A stretch of DNA of 64,000 bases, taken from the NCBI GenBank assembly GCA_000827325.1, contig KN832870.1:2294001-2358000 (forward strand), written 5' to 3'. The notes under the pieces are model-generated. The model was not told the origin of the DNA. It searched no databases and saw only the letters and a list, made by a program, of their open reading frames with translations. Position numbers and translations under genes: made by a program. Origin of the DNA: Oidiodendron maius Zn (lineage: Eukaryota > Ascomycota > Leotiomycetes > Myxotrichaceae). Of the stretch, positions 30,766-41,727 are shown piece by piece (the stretch's first letter is position 1; every line of letters begins with the position of its first letter).

Positions 30766-31898
30766 ATGAGCACCGTTGCACCACTCTTTGCCACTATGGA
30801 TTACTCTTACTTCACGCCCGACCAGCAGCAGTATCCGTACCTGGGCCTCCCTCCCACGCCGGCCCATACCTCTGCAAACTCGGACGAGTACAGCAACTCT
30901 CCATCTGTTTGTGCCCCATCTCCTTTATACCAGTCTCAGTCTATTTCCTATCAGTCCTATTCTCACTCCCAGTCTCAATCTCTCTCTCGTTCCCAGTCTC
31001 TTTCCCACTCTCATTTCGTTGCTCAATCTCCTCGCTCTCCTGCTCCCAATCCGGTCTATCCCTTCGCCCTGACCGCCACACAGGATGATTTCAACAACTA
31101 CCAGACCTACGACTACAATCAGTATGCCCCCAGCGCCGTACCCCAAGCCAAGCCCCCGACCCCACAGCACAAGCCGAGTATCACTGCCACCAACGGGTTT
31201 GACATGTCGCTACATGTGAGCTCGGAAGAGATGCAGCGAGGCAGTAACAGCGATGAAGACGAGAAGGACATGACGCCCGCCCAGTCGAGGCGCAAGGCTC
31301 AGAATCGTGCAGCGTGAGCCTTCCCCCTCCCCCCACATCCCTCCCCCCCGATCTCCTCCTCCCCGAGAGACGTCTGGTCACTAACCTCCGAAACAGCCAA
31401 CGGGCCTTCCGCGAGCGGAAAGAGCGCCACGTCAAGGACCTCGAGGCCAAGCTGGCGGCGCTTGAGAAGAACTCGCTCTCTATCAGCGAGGAGAACGAGC
31501 GCCTGAAACTGCAACTCCAGAAGACCGCTACCGAGAACGAGATTTTGAAAGCCACGTCCGCCCTACCCTCTGTCCCTTCAGCACTCCCCAATACCGCGCC
31601 TCTCCAGTACAAGCCCACCGACTTCTATTCCGACCTGCTGCAGCCACACGAGAACAAGACGCCGAGCCACCGAATCGTCATGAGCGAGAACGGGGAGAGG
31701 CTGCTGGCTGCCGGTGCAACATGGGACTACATCATCAAGCATCCTCTGTACATCAAGGGGTATGTGGATGTTGGTCATGTCAGCGAGAGGTTGAAGGGAG
31801 CGGCCAAGTGCGATGGTCAAGGGCCGGTCTTTGAGGAGAGCGCGATCCTGGACGCCATTGAGAAGAGTGTTGCCAGCGGGAGCGACGAGCTTCTCTGA
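30766..31898 (+). CDS. bZIP transcription factor, AP-1/Pap1 subfamily
   Basis: Exons 30766..31313 and 31397..31898 give 349 aa; starting instead at the ATG at 30796 (MDYSYFTPDQQQYPYLGLPPTP, which looks like the conserved N-terminus) gives 339. The 83-nt intron splits the basic region and completes QNRAA|QRAFRERKE, the NxxAQxxFR signature of the Yap/Pap1 subfamily. The leucine zipper follows: heptads through LEAKLAALEKNSLSISEENERLKLQL. Before it lies a Gln/Ser/Tyr-rich activation-like region with repeated SQS units. The C-terminal block MSENGERLLAAGATWDYIIKHPLYIKGYVDVGHVSERL, which I recall from Fcr3-like fungal factors, lacks the paired Cys-rich domains of redox-sensing Yap1. So it is likely a regulator of another stress or metabolic response (inference). 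Confidence 0.88.
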
Positions 31899-32466
31899 TC
31901 ACTCGGCCACTGCCAATCGTGTGGACTGTAAATACAGGATCGTGGCCTCGGGAAGATGACACTTATATAGGGAGGTACTAAAGTGCAGGCCACTTTTGGA
32001 CTGCCGAGGGTTATCTTTTGGAAAAGACGTAACGGTCAGGGGATTTTTTTTTTTTCAAAAGGGGCGAATCATGAAGACATGAGGTGTTCAGGAGGGATCA
32101 TATCGAGTCAAGGATTTAGTGATTCGCATTGGAGTTCTGGTCCAGGTGGTTTCTCTCACCTTTTTCGATTCTTTTTGCTCATTCTCTTTATGACCTTCAT
32201 GTTGTGTGTTCCTTATAAATGATTTTACTACTGAACGTACTATCTTCTATTCGGACGAGGGCTTATCAAGTGATTTCTCGCGGAAGATTTATACAATCAC
32301 GGCCTATTGACATTTCAACCGTCTTCAGTCACCAGTTGCTTCTCGACTTCTGCAAGAGCTTGCCTAAAAATGCGTTGCAAAAAAAATATATATATAATAC
32401 TTTCCAAGCCATTATTCTGCCTCCTGACTTATCCTTCTCGATAACCGTTTCAAGTCCATATCCCAC
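31899..32466. other. Intergenic, T12 run
   Basis: bZIP 3' flank and carboxypeptidase 3' flank (convergent genes). A run of 12 T at 32044-32055 and an AT repeat near 32385 are the only notable features. Confidence 0.4.
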
Positions 32467-34193
32467 CTAGTCAAACGACTTTCCAGCTAGCCACCTCGTA
32501 AGCAGATCGAGAGCGACCTCTGGTTGGTCAAGAGGGACCTGTCATGTTATTTGTCAGTCACTACATCTGTGAACATTTCAGTGATATTTTCAGAAGTGCA
32601 TACCATATGTCCAGAGCCATCCACAGTTACCAGGGCGAATCTCGTCGTCTTCTCGTCTCCCTCAACCATTTTAATATTAACCTCTTTGAACGTGCCTACT
32701 TCCGTCTTTGTGCCATTGACCACGCTCGCCCACGGCTGCATAGTCTTGGATGTAAATTCTGCTTGCCCTTTCCAAACAAAGTTCGACGCCCAGCGCTGCG
32801 CTCCCGCGGTGTTGCAAACCAGATCCAGGTTCCCTTGGTAGATCAGGACGTCGACTTGGTTAGATAGGAGGTAGTGAACCTGCGGCTCTGTGGAGATTTG
32901 GATGTCGACGGTGCGGGAGAACGCCCTCTCGACCTCGGGCGACATGATGGAGTAGTTCTTGATGGCCGGGGGTACGCCGAGGGTGCGGAAGGAGCTCTCT
33001 AGATTGAGGTACTTGGTGATCAAATCGGCATCGGAATAGCAAATTTCGTCAACATCACAGGGTGCTGTGACTGAAATTGAGACCCAGGATTAGCAGCGGT
33101 CCTTAATGCTCGAAAAGGGCCCAGTTGGCAATTGGGAATGTGGAGATGAAGATGGTTCCTTACCATCATACGGATTCCGACCACCAATTCCGACCTCGCG
33201 CTCATAATACCCAGTTACTTCGTCCACGCACACTGTCTCTGCGGCGCCGCATAGCGCGGGATCTGGATGCGAGTTGCAGGTCTTCAAAATGTCCATGCAG
33301 CGAGGCATGTTAGCGGCCATAATATCACAGCGAGTTTGGTTGAAGACGGGCTCTGGGACGCCAGGGTTAGTGGTGCACAGGGTCTCCCAGTATCCGAAGA
33401 TGGTGTCTGGTCGTGAGATGAGACCGTTGCCAATGGCTACGGATTTCAACGGCACCTGTGGATGGTGGGGGTACAGGAGGTTTTGCTTCACAATTTGAGC
33501 ACCCAACGTTGGAATATAGTGACCCTGTTGGAAATGTTAGTATATCTACAAACGACCAAATTGTCCGTGTCAGTGATGGTGAATACTCACGGCATAACTC
33601 TCCCCTGTAATAACGAATGGCCCCTTGAGATGAACAGGGAAGACCTGGCTTATGAACGTCTGCAGGAAGATTTGCATGTCTTCTGCACTTGAAAAGGAAT
33701 TATCAGGCAGAGTATCGTCATGGTCCGAGTAGGAGAACCCCACGCCAACCGGCTGGTCTACAAAGATCATGGCTGTATCTTTATTCCACCCATACGGATT
33801 GTACACCGTGCCATCCCCATCCTTATTCATTAAGCACGGGCCCAGTTCCAGAAGCAGTCCTATCATACTAGAACCCCCTGGGCCGCCCGTCATCCAGAGT
33901 GCCAACGGCGCCGAGTCGGGAGATGGGCTGGCATTCTCGCTCGCAAAGTACCAGAAAAAGAAGTGCTTGTGGCCGACGTCAAGCCAGCCGGTATACTGAT
34001 CTACGGGGGTGTCGCAGAGGGTGGCATTTTGACGCTTGATGCGTATAGAGTGATTGGGGGAGATTGTGCTTTGGAAAGTTGTGAAGTCAGAAGCAGAAGC
34101 AGCAGGAGCCGGCTGGCTGCTTAATGGAATCTGTGGTGGCGCGATTGCTCCCAATGCTGGGCCGATTAAGGAGAGGAGAAGAGAGAAGCGCAT
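32467..34193 (-). CDS. Secreted serine carboxypeptidase (S10)
   Basis: Exons (minus strand) 34193..33591, 33524..33164, 33070..32604 and 32538..32467 give 500 aa; introns are 66, 93 and 65 nt. A signal peptide is visible ([16 protein letters not shown]). The catalytic triad is complete: Ser199 in GESYA (end of exon 1), Asp404 in [10 protein letters not shown], and His476 in DGSGHMVP at the last splice. The oxyanion/substrate region is [11 protein letters not shown] at about 100-110, differing from the NGGPGCSS of yeast carboxypeptidase Y. Several N-glycosylation sites (NATL, NQTR, NGTK) fit secretion. It removes C-terminal residues from peptides at acid pH; the likely role is extracellular or vacuolar protein breakdown. 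Boundaries are firmly fixed by frame and motifs. Confidence 0.93.
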
Positions 34194-36702
34194 TCTGAGC
34201 TGAGAGAAATGTAGCAGAACACTTTAAAACTCATAAACATCCCACAGAATTTGGGCAGGCATAGTGTTTATAGTAAATCCTACACGATGTGGGACTCTGT
34301 GCTACGCCGCGGGGGTCGGAATAGGCGGTTGAAGCTCTCGTCTATGCAGAGTCTCAGGCGGGGCAATCCACATCCGTCCCTTACCAGCTTATGTCCTGGC
34401 CACCAAGACTCCACTAATGATGGGGAATCTTTGGACTGACAGGAACACGACTCTGATCCACAGAGACTAACAATCTGGTAGGTAGTACTGTACAGGAGTA
34501 AGAATTAAGAGAGATTACGACGCCACCTCCACACCTCTTGAAGAGTAAAGCAAATCAGGCAGAACATTATTATATGATTAATCCTACATTAATTGAGGAT
34601 GCGGCAATGCTCAAGATGCCGCCATCCGCAGCCAACGCCTTATAGCGCTCGTTACATTTGGCCAGCTCAGTAAATTTCCTGAGCTTTTCTAGAATAATTC
34701 TCTGGCTATCGTTCTGGTAGGTAGGCTAGCTCAATCGTCTTCAACCACAGGGCCAGCAGGAGCGAGGTTTTAGGGTTGTGTGCTTCTAAACCTGCCAAGG
34801 CCCCTATAAACAGATCTAGTTCTGTACGGGTTATCGAAAAAATATGAAGACATAACCTTAGAGGAGCGATATCTCGCCAACGATATTATTGACGTCCTAG
34901 GAGAGAGGAATCTAACGAATGAAAAGGCTGATAACCAAACTCGACAATGGCTCTGGCAATCTGTGTTCCGTACCAAATGGAACACGAATCAAGCCAATAT
35001 ACACCTAGGCCCATTGCCCGACCGATAATTTGCAGAGTCAGCAATATGTATCGGACGCTTTAACCAAGACCTGCCTCCCTCTAAAGGCGTTGCTAGAAGA
35101 GCATCTCAAGGAAGATCGACAACCCCCCCGCGCCCCCCCAAGCGCACACCGACGCCACCTCGCGCCTGCCTACCTCAGGCCTAACATCAACTGGGATACC
35201 GTATTGCCTGCATGTATACTGATGGTCGAGGTCAGGCCGCGCCAATCCTCGATTCATCGACCTTCTAGGATTCTCTAATGACAAGCGATAGAGACATAAG
35301 TCTACACAAATCTGAGGCACCCGTTGGACCCATTGAAGCAAGAGAGATTATTCCAGGAGTGAAAAAATATTTCATGAATGAATACAATATTCATAAGTCA
35401 CTAGTTAATCCCCCAAAACAGCAAGGATATGTTCAAGCCATTCTATTAGCTTGTCCATCTTCCCAGCCATAAACCAGCGGTGTCAAATTGATCTAGGGCC
35501 AGAGATAGCAAACGCTAGTTAATCGTCTAATTGCCTTTGCTTCCACCTCGCCCTGCCGAAGACCTAGAGAAACTATCATCCACGTCACATACACTGATTC
35601 CTTATCATTGGCAGAAACGCAGTGAGATTCGAGATTGGACAAGACCGCAGAGTCTGACACAAAGAATCAACAGCAAGGATATTGGAGAACTCCACTCAAC
35701 TTGAGGTGAGATCAGTATTATCTTCCGAGGTAGATACCTAAGGTAAGGTTCCGTGAGTAGGTAGTGAAATATACCACATCGTGTACGGCAAGGTCACATG
35801 ATATATCTACTTCTGATTCGAGCTTGAAGAGTGGAAGATGTTTCACTCGCACGAGTATAGTCTCTTCAATATCAAATCACAAACTTTGAAGCGTGCGACT
35901 TCCTGCCTAGGTGGCAGTGTGTTGAAGGATAAGTAAGGCACGTACCTTAGCATTGAGGTCTACAAAGCCCTCCTGTGTCCGGCGAGGGCGGGTGAAAGAT
36001 CCAGTGAGGGCTGACAGAGCAGCCGCCCTTCCACCCACTTCTGACGGAGTCTTCGTATTCGCCTGTTTCAGAGATACGGCGTGCGTCTACGATGTGCCAT
36101 GGGTTTGGTAGTCCCGGCACTACAGAGAAGGTTCCCCACGCCTGCTGCAGCCATTGAGTTTGCAAAACTCTGTGTCTATTTTCGGCGATGCTTCTTGAGC
36201 TGCCCAGCAAACATCCAGCCCAATTGCATCAAGCAGCAACTACGAACGATGGTCCACTCGACGATGACGTGGGGCCTGACGCTTCGTAGATGGTAAGCCG
36301 ATTTAGCACAGCCCAGCCAGAGCGGCAGCCGTCTAGAAGGCACCGCGACCTTACCACAACTTCACCGTGTTCCGTCCCAATTGCATCCAACTTCTTCAGT
36401 TAAGAATACCACGTCGCCGCTCTTAAGCATACCTTCGCACGATATCTCTGGTTGCTTGGTTTGTTTTGTTCTACCTATTTTCCTTTCATGCTGGTGCTAA
36501 CTCCCACTGTAAGGCTATCATCTGCCCCAAAAGCTGCTGCCTGCTTACACCGATAGCCGGTTTAGAACGCCGAGAATCCAATTCCCTACGAAAACGCGGT
36601 GTCAAGGCCTCAACATCTTGCTGCCTTTCGCTTCTCTCGTCGGTTACCTTGGTGGATGTTGATCGCGGCGCGAGAGAGTCTATCGCTGCTCGCGCTGCAG
36701 CC
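34194..36702. other. 2.5-kb gene-poor stretch with coding relics
   Basis: The left end is the carboxypeptidase promoter. At 34810-35025 a 72-codon stop-free plus frame without ATG reads like protein (see separate entry). At 35280-35472 a short ATG frame (MTSDRDISLHKSE...) has no recognisable motif, and minus 35947-36210 is equally unsupported. Bases 36300-36702 are probably promoter/5' UTR of the ankyrin gene, whose frame is open but without ATG from 36466. Confidence 0.4.
34810..35028 (+). pseudogene. Gene fragment of unknown family
   Basis: A stop-free frame between TAA codons at 34807 and 35026 with strongly protein-like composition: KKYEDITLEERYLANDI, then a stretch with QTRQWLWQSVFRTKWN. 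There is no ATG and no splice site that extends it convincingly, so it looks like a fragment of an inactivated gene or mobile element. Family unknown. Confidence 0.3.
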
Positions 36703-39075
36703 ATGGCAACAATGAAGAGCCTTCCTCCCCCGCCATACTCGGTCCAGGACCCGTCCCACTCTGATGGAGAGGCGGCGACCCGTGTACCACCGCGACGTGC
36801 AGTGAATTCCTCGATTCCTCCCCAGCAGCACACGCAGTTCAGCCCTGGCGTGAGGCCCTCGTTACAGACATCCTTTATAGAGAGACCTGAGCGGGGTTTC
36901 CCACGCTCTACACCTTCAATTGTCTCCCCCGAAACGCCCTGGTCTGCTGGTAGCCAGAGCAGCTCATATGCCTTGGACCTCGAGAAGGGTGGCTTTATCT
37001 CTGCTCGCTCTTACTTTCAGATGCGCTACTATGAATATCCTAGGCCTCGAGATACTCTGTTTCATCTCCTTATTGTCGGCCAAGAAACTCGCACTGACGA
37101 GCTCCCATACCCTCAACCGAGTGATAGATGGTCTGGGAGAGCGGTGGATAGTCAGGACTGGGATACTTTCTTGAATCATCTGTTCCCCAAGCACAGCGTC
37201 GAGAGCCATGCAATAGCTGCCCACAAGCAGCTGAAGGGAGGGGGTGGCCTACCCCTCCAGGGACTGCGTATCAGAGCGCAACGGGGGGACACTTCATCAC
37301 CGTTGTCAGGATCCTATTCAAAGCCCGATTTTGGCAAGCTGGCAGACCTGTATGGCGATAACGGAGAAACAGAACGACTACGGCGACTGAGGCTCAATGC
37401 AGTAGCCGCAGAATGGAATGAGGGCTTTTTTGATCCTCGGGGTCTCAAAGTAATTGTCGACTTTGATAAATCTAACTCGTCTCCTACGATCTCTACTCGC
37501 CCGAGCCTCCGAAGCCTGATAAGCGTTCAAAGCAGCCCTAGCACGCCAGTCACGCCCAGGTCCCCAAGCCCGCCGGGCCTGATACCTGTCTCATCAAATC
37601 TCACTCTTTCGACAACCAATCTAGGTGCCATCACGCCACAGCGGACCGCTAATGTCCTTCAAAAGCCGCCTCCCCCTCCAAAGCCAGAAGAAACTCCACT
37701 TCATCAAGCGGTCGCAAAAGGAAGCAAGTCGAAAGTGAAAGAGATATTAAAAGGCAGAACAGATAATCTGGAGACGCCTGACTTCAAAGGTGAAACTGCT
37801 CTATACCGGGCTGTGTTTCGAGGCGACAAGTCAATTGTGCAATTACTACTAGAAAAGGGTGCAAATCCAGCTGCCCGACCGCCAGGGTGCAATTCGCCAC
37901 TTCATCTCTCAGTCAACCGCGATCGGAAAACTATTCTCGAGATGCTTCTAGAGCGAAGCACAAAAGAAGAAATCGAAGAGACTACGTCCACAGGCGAAAC
38001 CGCTCTATACCTTGCGATCCAGAAGAAGTATTCATCGTGCGCGAAGATCCTCTTACAGCATGGAGCGAATCCACAAGCTCGCCCAGCTGGCCAAGAGAGC
38101 ATGTTGAACCAAACTGTTACTTCTTGTCAGACATCCTTAGTCCAACTGCTACTCGAGTATGGAGCGGATGTAGAAGAGAGGAACAAGGAGGGAGATACTC
38201 CTCTATGCAGGTCCGTCCTGAAGGGGGAAACAAAGGTTGTCGAGGTCTTACTTAAATACGGAGCCACTGGATCCGTAAGGACGACAAAGGGCGAGGCACC
38301 TTTGTCTGTCGCTGTTTCTCGCGGAGATGCATCTATCGTCGCGCTATTGCTAGCCCAGAGGGATATTGACGTTGAAGTCAAGAACGCGAAAGGGGAGACC
38401 CCGCTCTACACTGCAGTGACTAAGGGAGAATCTTCGATTACAAAGTTGCTTCTCATAAAGGGCGCGAGTCCCATAGCCAGTCCACCAGGTGGAGAGACGG
38501 TGTTAAATTTGGCAGTGTCAAAGGGAAATACAGCCCTAACCCACCTCCTCTTGGAACGTGGTGTAGATCTTGAGGTACGGAATAAAGATGGAGAGACGCC
38601 ACTATTCAAGGCTGTGTCGAAAGGCCACTCTTCGATAACATCTCTTTTAGTGGGGAAAGGGGCAGTAGCCAATACTATGAACCAAGACGGGGAAACAGCT
38701 CTTTATAGAGCCGTGTCAAAAGGCCATACAGCGGTTGTGTCACTCCTCCTATGCAATAGTGCGAATACCGAGATACCCGGTCCGAATGGAGAAACTCCTC
38801 TCTATAAGGCTGTCAGTAAAGGCCATACGTCGATAGTATCCTTACTCTTGTGCAATGGAGCCAACCCGGAGATCCCAAGCCCTCTCGGCGAGACTCCACT
38901 GTTCCGCGCGGTTAGCAAGAATGAGAGTGCGATTGTTTCCCTCCTATTGGGGAGAGGTGCAAATCCAGATGCCCCAAATGGGAGTGGGGAAACGCCGATG
39001 GAATATGCGACCAAGAAGAATAATAAGACGGTCTTACGGTTACTGTCCAATTATTCTCCCCGTAAAGTTGACTAA
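36703..39075 (+). CDS. Large ankyrin-repeat protein with unassigned N-terminal domain
   Basis: Intronless from the ATG at 36703: 790 aa, beginning MATMKSLPPPPYSVQDP with a PPPY motif (possible WW-domain ligand). Residues about 98-260 form a conserved-looking unassigned domain (SYFQMRYYEYPRPRDTLFH, WDTFLNHLFPKHS, RLNAVAAEWNEGFFDPRGLKV). A Ser/Pro-rich linker follows (residues 265-325). From residue 330 to the end there are thirteen 33-residue ankyrin repeats plus a partial one. The later ones are close to a shared consensus (GETPLYKAVSKGHTSIVSLLL), which suggests recent repeat duplication. No NACHT, HET or membrane segment is seen. Probably a cytoplasmic scaffold; function unknown. The frame is open upstream of 36703 but has no ATG there. 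Confidence 0.85.
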   Translation: MATMKSLPPPPYSVQDPSHSDGEAATRVPPRRAVNSSIPPQQHTQFSPGVRPSLQTSFIERPERGFPRSTPSIVSPETPWSAGSQSSSYALDLEKGGFISARSYFQMRYYEYPRPRDTLFHLLIVGQETRTDELPYPQPSDRWSGRAVDSQDWDTFLNHLFPKHSVESHAIAAHKQLKGGGGLPLQGLRIRAQRGDTSSPLSGSYSKPDFGKLADLYGDNGETERLRRLRLNAVAAEWNEGFFDPRGLKVIVDFDKSNSSPTISTRPSLRSLISVQSSPSTPVTPRSPSPPGLIPVSSNLTLSTTNLGAITPQRTANVLQKPPPPPKPEETPLHQAVAKGSKSKVKEILKGRTDNLETPDFKGETALYRAVFRGDKSIVQLLLEKGANPAARPPGCNSPLHLSVNRDRKTILEMLLERSTKEEIEETTSTGETALYLAIQKKYSSCAKILLQHGANPQARPAGQESMLNQTVTSCQTSLVQLLLEYGADVEERNKEGDTPLCRSVLKGETKVVEVLLKYGATGSVRTTKGEAPLSVAVSRGDASIVALLLAQRDIDVEVKNAKGETPLYTAVTKGESSITKLLLIKGASPIASPPGGETVLNLAVSKGNTALTHLLLERGVDLEVRNKDGETPLFKAVSKGHSSITSLLVGKGAVANTMNQDGETALYRAVSKGHTAVVSLLLCNSANTEIPGPNGETPLYKAVSKGHTSIVSLLLCNGANPEIPSPLGETPLFRAVSKNESAIVSLLLGRGANPDAPNGSGETPMEYATKKNNKTVLRLLSNYSPRKVD
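37690..39072 (+). repeat. Ankyrin-coding tandem repeat, 99-bp period
   Basis: Thirteen full 33-codon units plus a partial unit. Neighbouring units in the 3' half (for example those starting GETALYRAVSKGHTAV and GETPLYKAVSKGHTSI, about 38690-38890) are the most alike; 5' units are more diverged and two units lack the typical TPLH opening. Confidence 0.85.
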
Positions 39076-39972
39076 TACTTGGCAACACCGAATGCCTTGA
39101 TGTGCTTCTTGAAGTGGATATGTTTTACGAATTTCCCATAACATGTGCCGGAATTGTGGTCATATCAGTGAGGGTTGATAGCGTGGCGTATAAGGTGGTA
39201 AAGGACCGGGGCGAGGAATTTATGGAGTATGATGGGATATATATATACTATCTGAACAGATATTTAAAGAAACACCTGCTGCCTGGCAGATTTCCCATCA
39301 GATAAACTGCTCTCCTGCTTGGGCAGTCTCAGTCCCTTTCCCTAATCCCTTCTCACAGCAAAAAGCCAGCCTCCATAAGTGATTCTCTATTTCTCAAGGT
39401 TGATGCTCTTCTGAATTGACAAAATATGCCTTATAGTATAGAGACTTTCGTATAACAATTTTAAAGTGTATATAGAGCCGTCCATTCGGACAGTTCCGAA
39501 CCATTCTGATTAGGAGACATGGAAATACCCGGCAAAGCAATGCCGCAAGTTGAACAATTACGCTGCCGTGCAGCAGCAATAGGCAAATGATAACTTATTG
39601 CAATCACCTGCGACTCTAACCTCAAAATGATCCGACTTGCGTACCTTGGTCTGCCGAAAAGACCAAAGACGAAAGCTGAGTTAAACTCTAGTACGCGTGC
39701 AGCTCGGGAATACTCATTCCGGAAGCGACAAATATAGCATGCATGTAACTAGGGTACGGTCTGATCTAGTACCTATATCGCGCTCATTATTGCATGACAC
39801 TAGTTCGCGCAGCCTTATTGTCAAATGGCATAACTATGTACGGCGTATGAGGAGGGTCATAGAAAAAACCCCCCGGTGGCCGGTATAGGCCCAAGACGTA
39901 ACACCGCAGCCTTGTCCGGCCTCGCCATATCTGATCGCTATTCCGCGCAGACATCCCTCATCTCAGGACTCC
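39076..39972. other. Intergenic, no gene seen
   Basis: AT-rich 3' flank of the ankyrin gene (tatatatata near 39238) and promoter of the octanoyltransferase gene. Nothing recognised. Confidence 0.4.
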
Positions 39973-40830
39973 ATGCCCGCCTCCCACGTCCTCCGTCACC
40001 TCCATCTCCCTCAGATTACACCCTTTGTGCGAGCACAGGATCTCCAATCCGCCCTCGTCTCACAGTTCCTCGCGCACAAAGCAGCCGCCTCGTCCCCAAC
40101 TCCGCTCTCTCCTCGCCCAGCTCCTCTTCCGACCCTCCTGACGTTCACTCCCACGCCCGTCTACACTACTGGCCGACGCGAACTCGGCACTCTCTCTCAG
40201 TCGCAGATCATATCTCTCAAGGGGCCTCTCGTGAATCCTCCCGATCACGATCCTAAGCTCAATGTCGCCGAAGTCCAGGAGACACTGCGCGGAGGGCAGA
40301 TCACGTTCCACGGCCCAGGCCAGCTGGTGATCTACCCCATCCTGGATCTAAAGGGATTGCACAGTTCCATCTGGCCCCGGGGATTGACTGCGCGGTGCTA
40401 CGTCAACCTTCTCGAGGAGACAACTATCAGGACGCTGGCGCACTTCGATGTCCGTAGTCGGCGGACAGAGAATCCAGGAGTGTGGGTTAACGAAGATACG
40501 AAAATTGCGGCACTAGGGGTCCATCTGCGGAGAAATGTGAGCAGTTACGGCGTTGGATTAAACGTGAGCACGGATCTGAGATGGTTTGACAGGATTGTGG
40601 CGTGTGGTCTGGAAGGGAAGAAAACCACGAGTATGAAGGTCGAGAGCGAGAAGCAGAAGGCTGACAGTCCCTTGATGACGGATTTGACATCTTCGAAGGT
40701 TGCTAATATATGGGCGAGTGAGTTTGCCAGGGGCCTGTGGGGTCAAACGGGGGAAGTGAAGGAGGTGGTGGACGGAGAGCAGTTGATAATAGACACTGGA
40801 GAAGGGAAGGGCATTAAGTCGGGGCAATAA
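39973..40830 (+). CDS. LIP2: Octanoyl-[acyl-carrier protein]:protein octanoyltransferase, mitochondrial
   Basis: Intronless 285-aa LipB/Lip2-type enzyme that moves octanoate from ACP to lipoyl domains, the first step of lipoate attachment to 2-oxoacid dehydrogenases and glycine cleavage in mitochondria. The family signatures are RGGQITFHGPGQLVIYPILDL (about residues 110-130), the NPGVWV..TKIAALGVHLRR block with its conserved Lys, and the acyl-accepting Cys in RIVACGLEGK. The N-terminus (MPASHVLRHLHLP) is basic and amphipathic, in keeping with a mitochondrial signal, although short. An Ala/Pro/Ser-rich insert (residues 36-55) is species-specific. It converges with the otubain gene. Confidence 0.9.
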   Translation: MPASHVLRHLHLPQITPFVRAQDLQSALVSQFLAHKAAASSPTPLSPRPAPLPTLLTFTPTPVYTTGRRELGTLSQSQIISLKGPLVNPPDHDPKLNVAEVQETLRGGQITFHGPGQLVIYPILDLKGLHSSIWPRGLTARCYVNLLEETTIRTLAHFDVRSRRTENPGVWVNEDTKIAALGVHLRRNVSSYGVGLNVSTDLRWFDRIVACGLEGKKTTSMKVESEKQKADSPLMTDLTSSKVANIWASEFARGLWGQTGEVKEVVDGEQLIIDTGEGKGIKSGQ

Positions 40831-41727
40831 TTTACTGAAGATGGGCGTACGGAAGTGCCTCGAACTCCCAAGATGGATAAAGGGTGCCATGAAAGACAGA
40901 AGAGGGATAACCGTACCCCGTCATATATACGAAGGGGATAGACGGAAATGTACAGATATGATCTACGACGATCTGCCAACACAGAAATCCTCAGATTTAG
41001 ATACCATGCAATTAAGTTAAGGCACTACAGTAGACAGGAATTAAATCGGCGTCGATTCATTTATGGTTCAATCTGTGCTTCTGTTTTCCTCTTTAATCCC
41101 AGCGCTGAAGTATCCACCTCTGTAAATTACAAGAGAGCAACAGGTAACAATAGAACCACATGGAAATATGTTTATCGTTCTCTCTCTTTCTGTCTGTCAC
41201 TCTCCAGTACTTCCTCCTTCACAAAGGAAACAAGAATGCCGAGTTTGAACGCGGGACTTCTTGTCCCTCTGATACTCGACGAACTGGATAAAGCAGAAGA
41301 CCGCCCAGTAGGATGCACAACATGGCTAACCGCCAAACACGCACACAATCTGTTGTTCAAGCTTGAAATTCTCGAGTCAAGAGGTACTTTTCGTCTCGAG
41401 GAAAAACTCGCTCAAAATCAAACGGCACTGTCCATGAACAAGGAGAACACCGAAATTAGGACGCGAAAGGATAAGGAATAATGTTCACGCAAAAGGTACA
41501 GATAAATGGGACCACGTATAAAGCGCGGCTCCAAGAAACACCCGCTCAAAGTTTTCGTTCGTTTCTTCGTCTCGTTACCTTTGTGTTTTGAGTGTATCAT
41601 GAACGTGTTGCTGAGTGGTATCATCTACTCCGCTTAATGCATATCTCAAGCTCCCTCCCGTCGGCAACGCCGCAGCGCTGCCTAGCCTTCGCCACCTGGG
41701 CACATACCCAACCCCCCATAGTTACTG
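40831..41727. other. Intergenic between convergent genes
   Basis: A plus frame from 40948 to 41481, with an internal ATG at 41236 (MPSLNAGLLVPLILDELDKAED...), has helix-prone composition but no recognised motif, and I do not call it. The rest is 3' flank. Confidence 0.35.
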
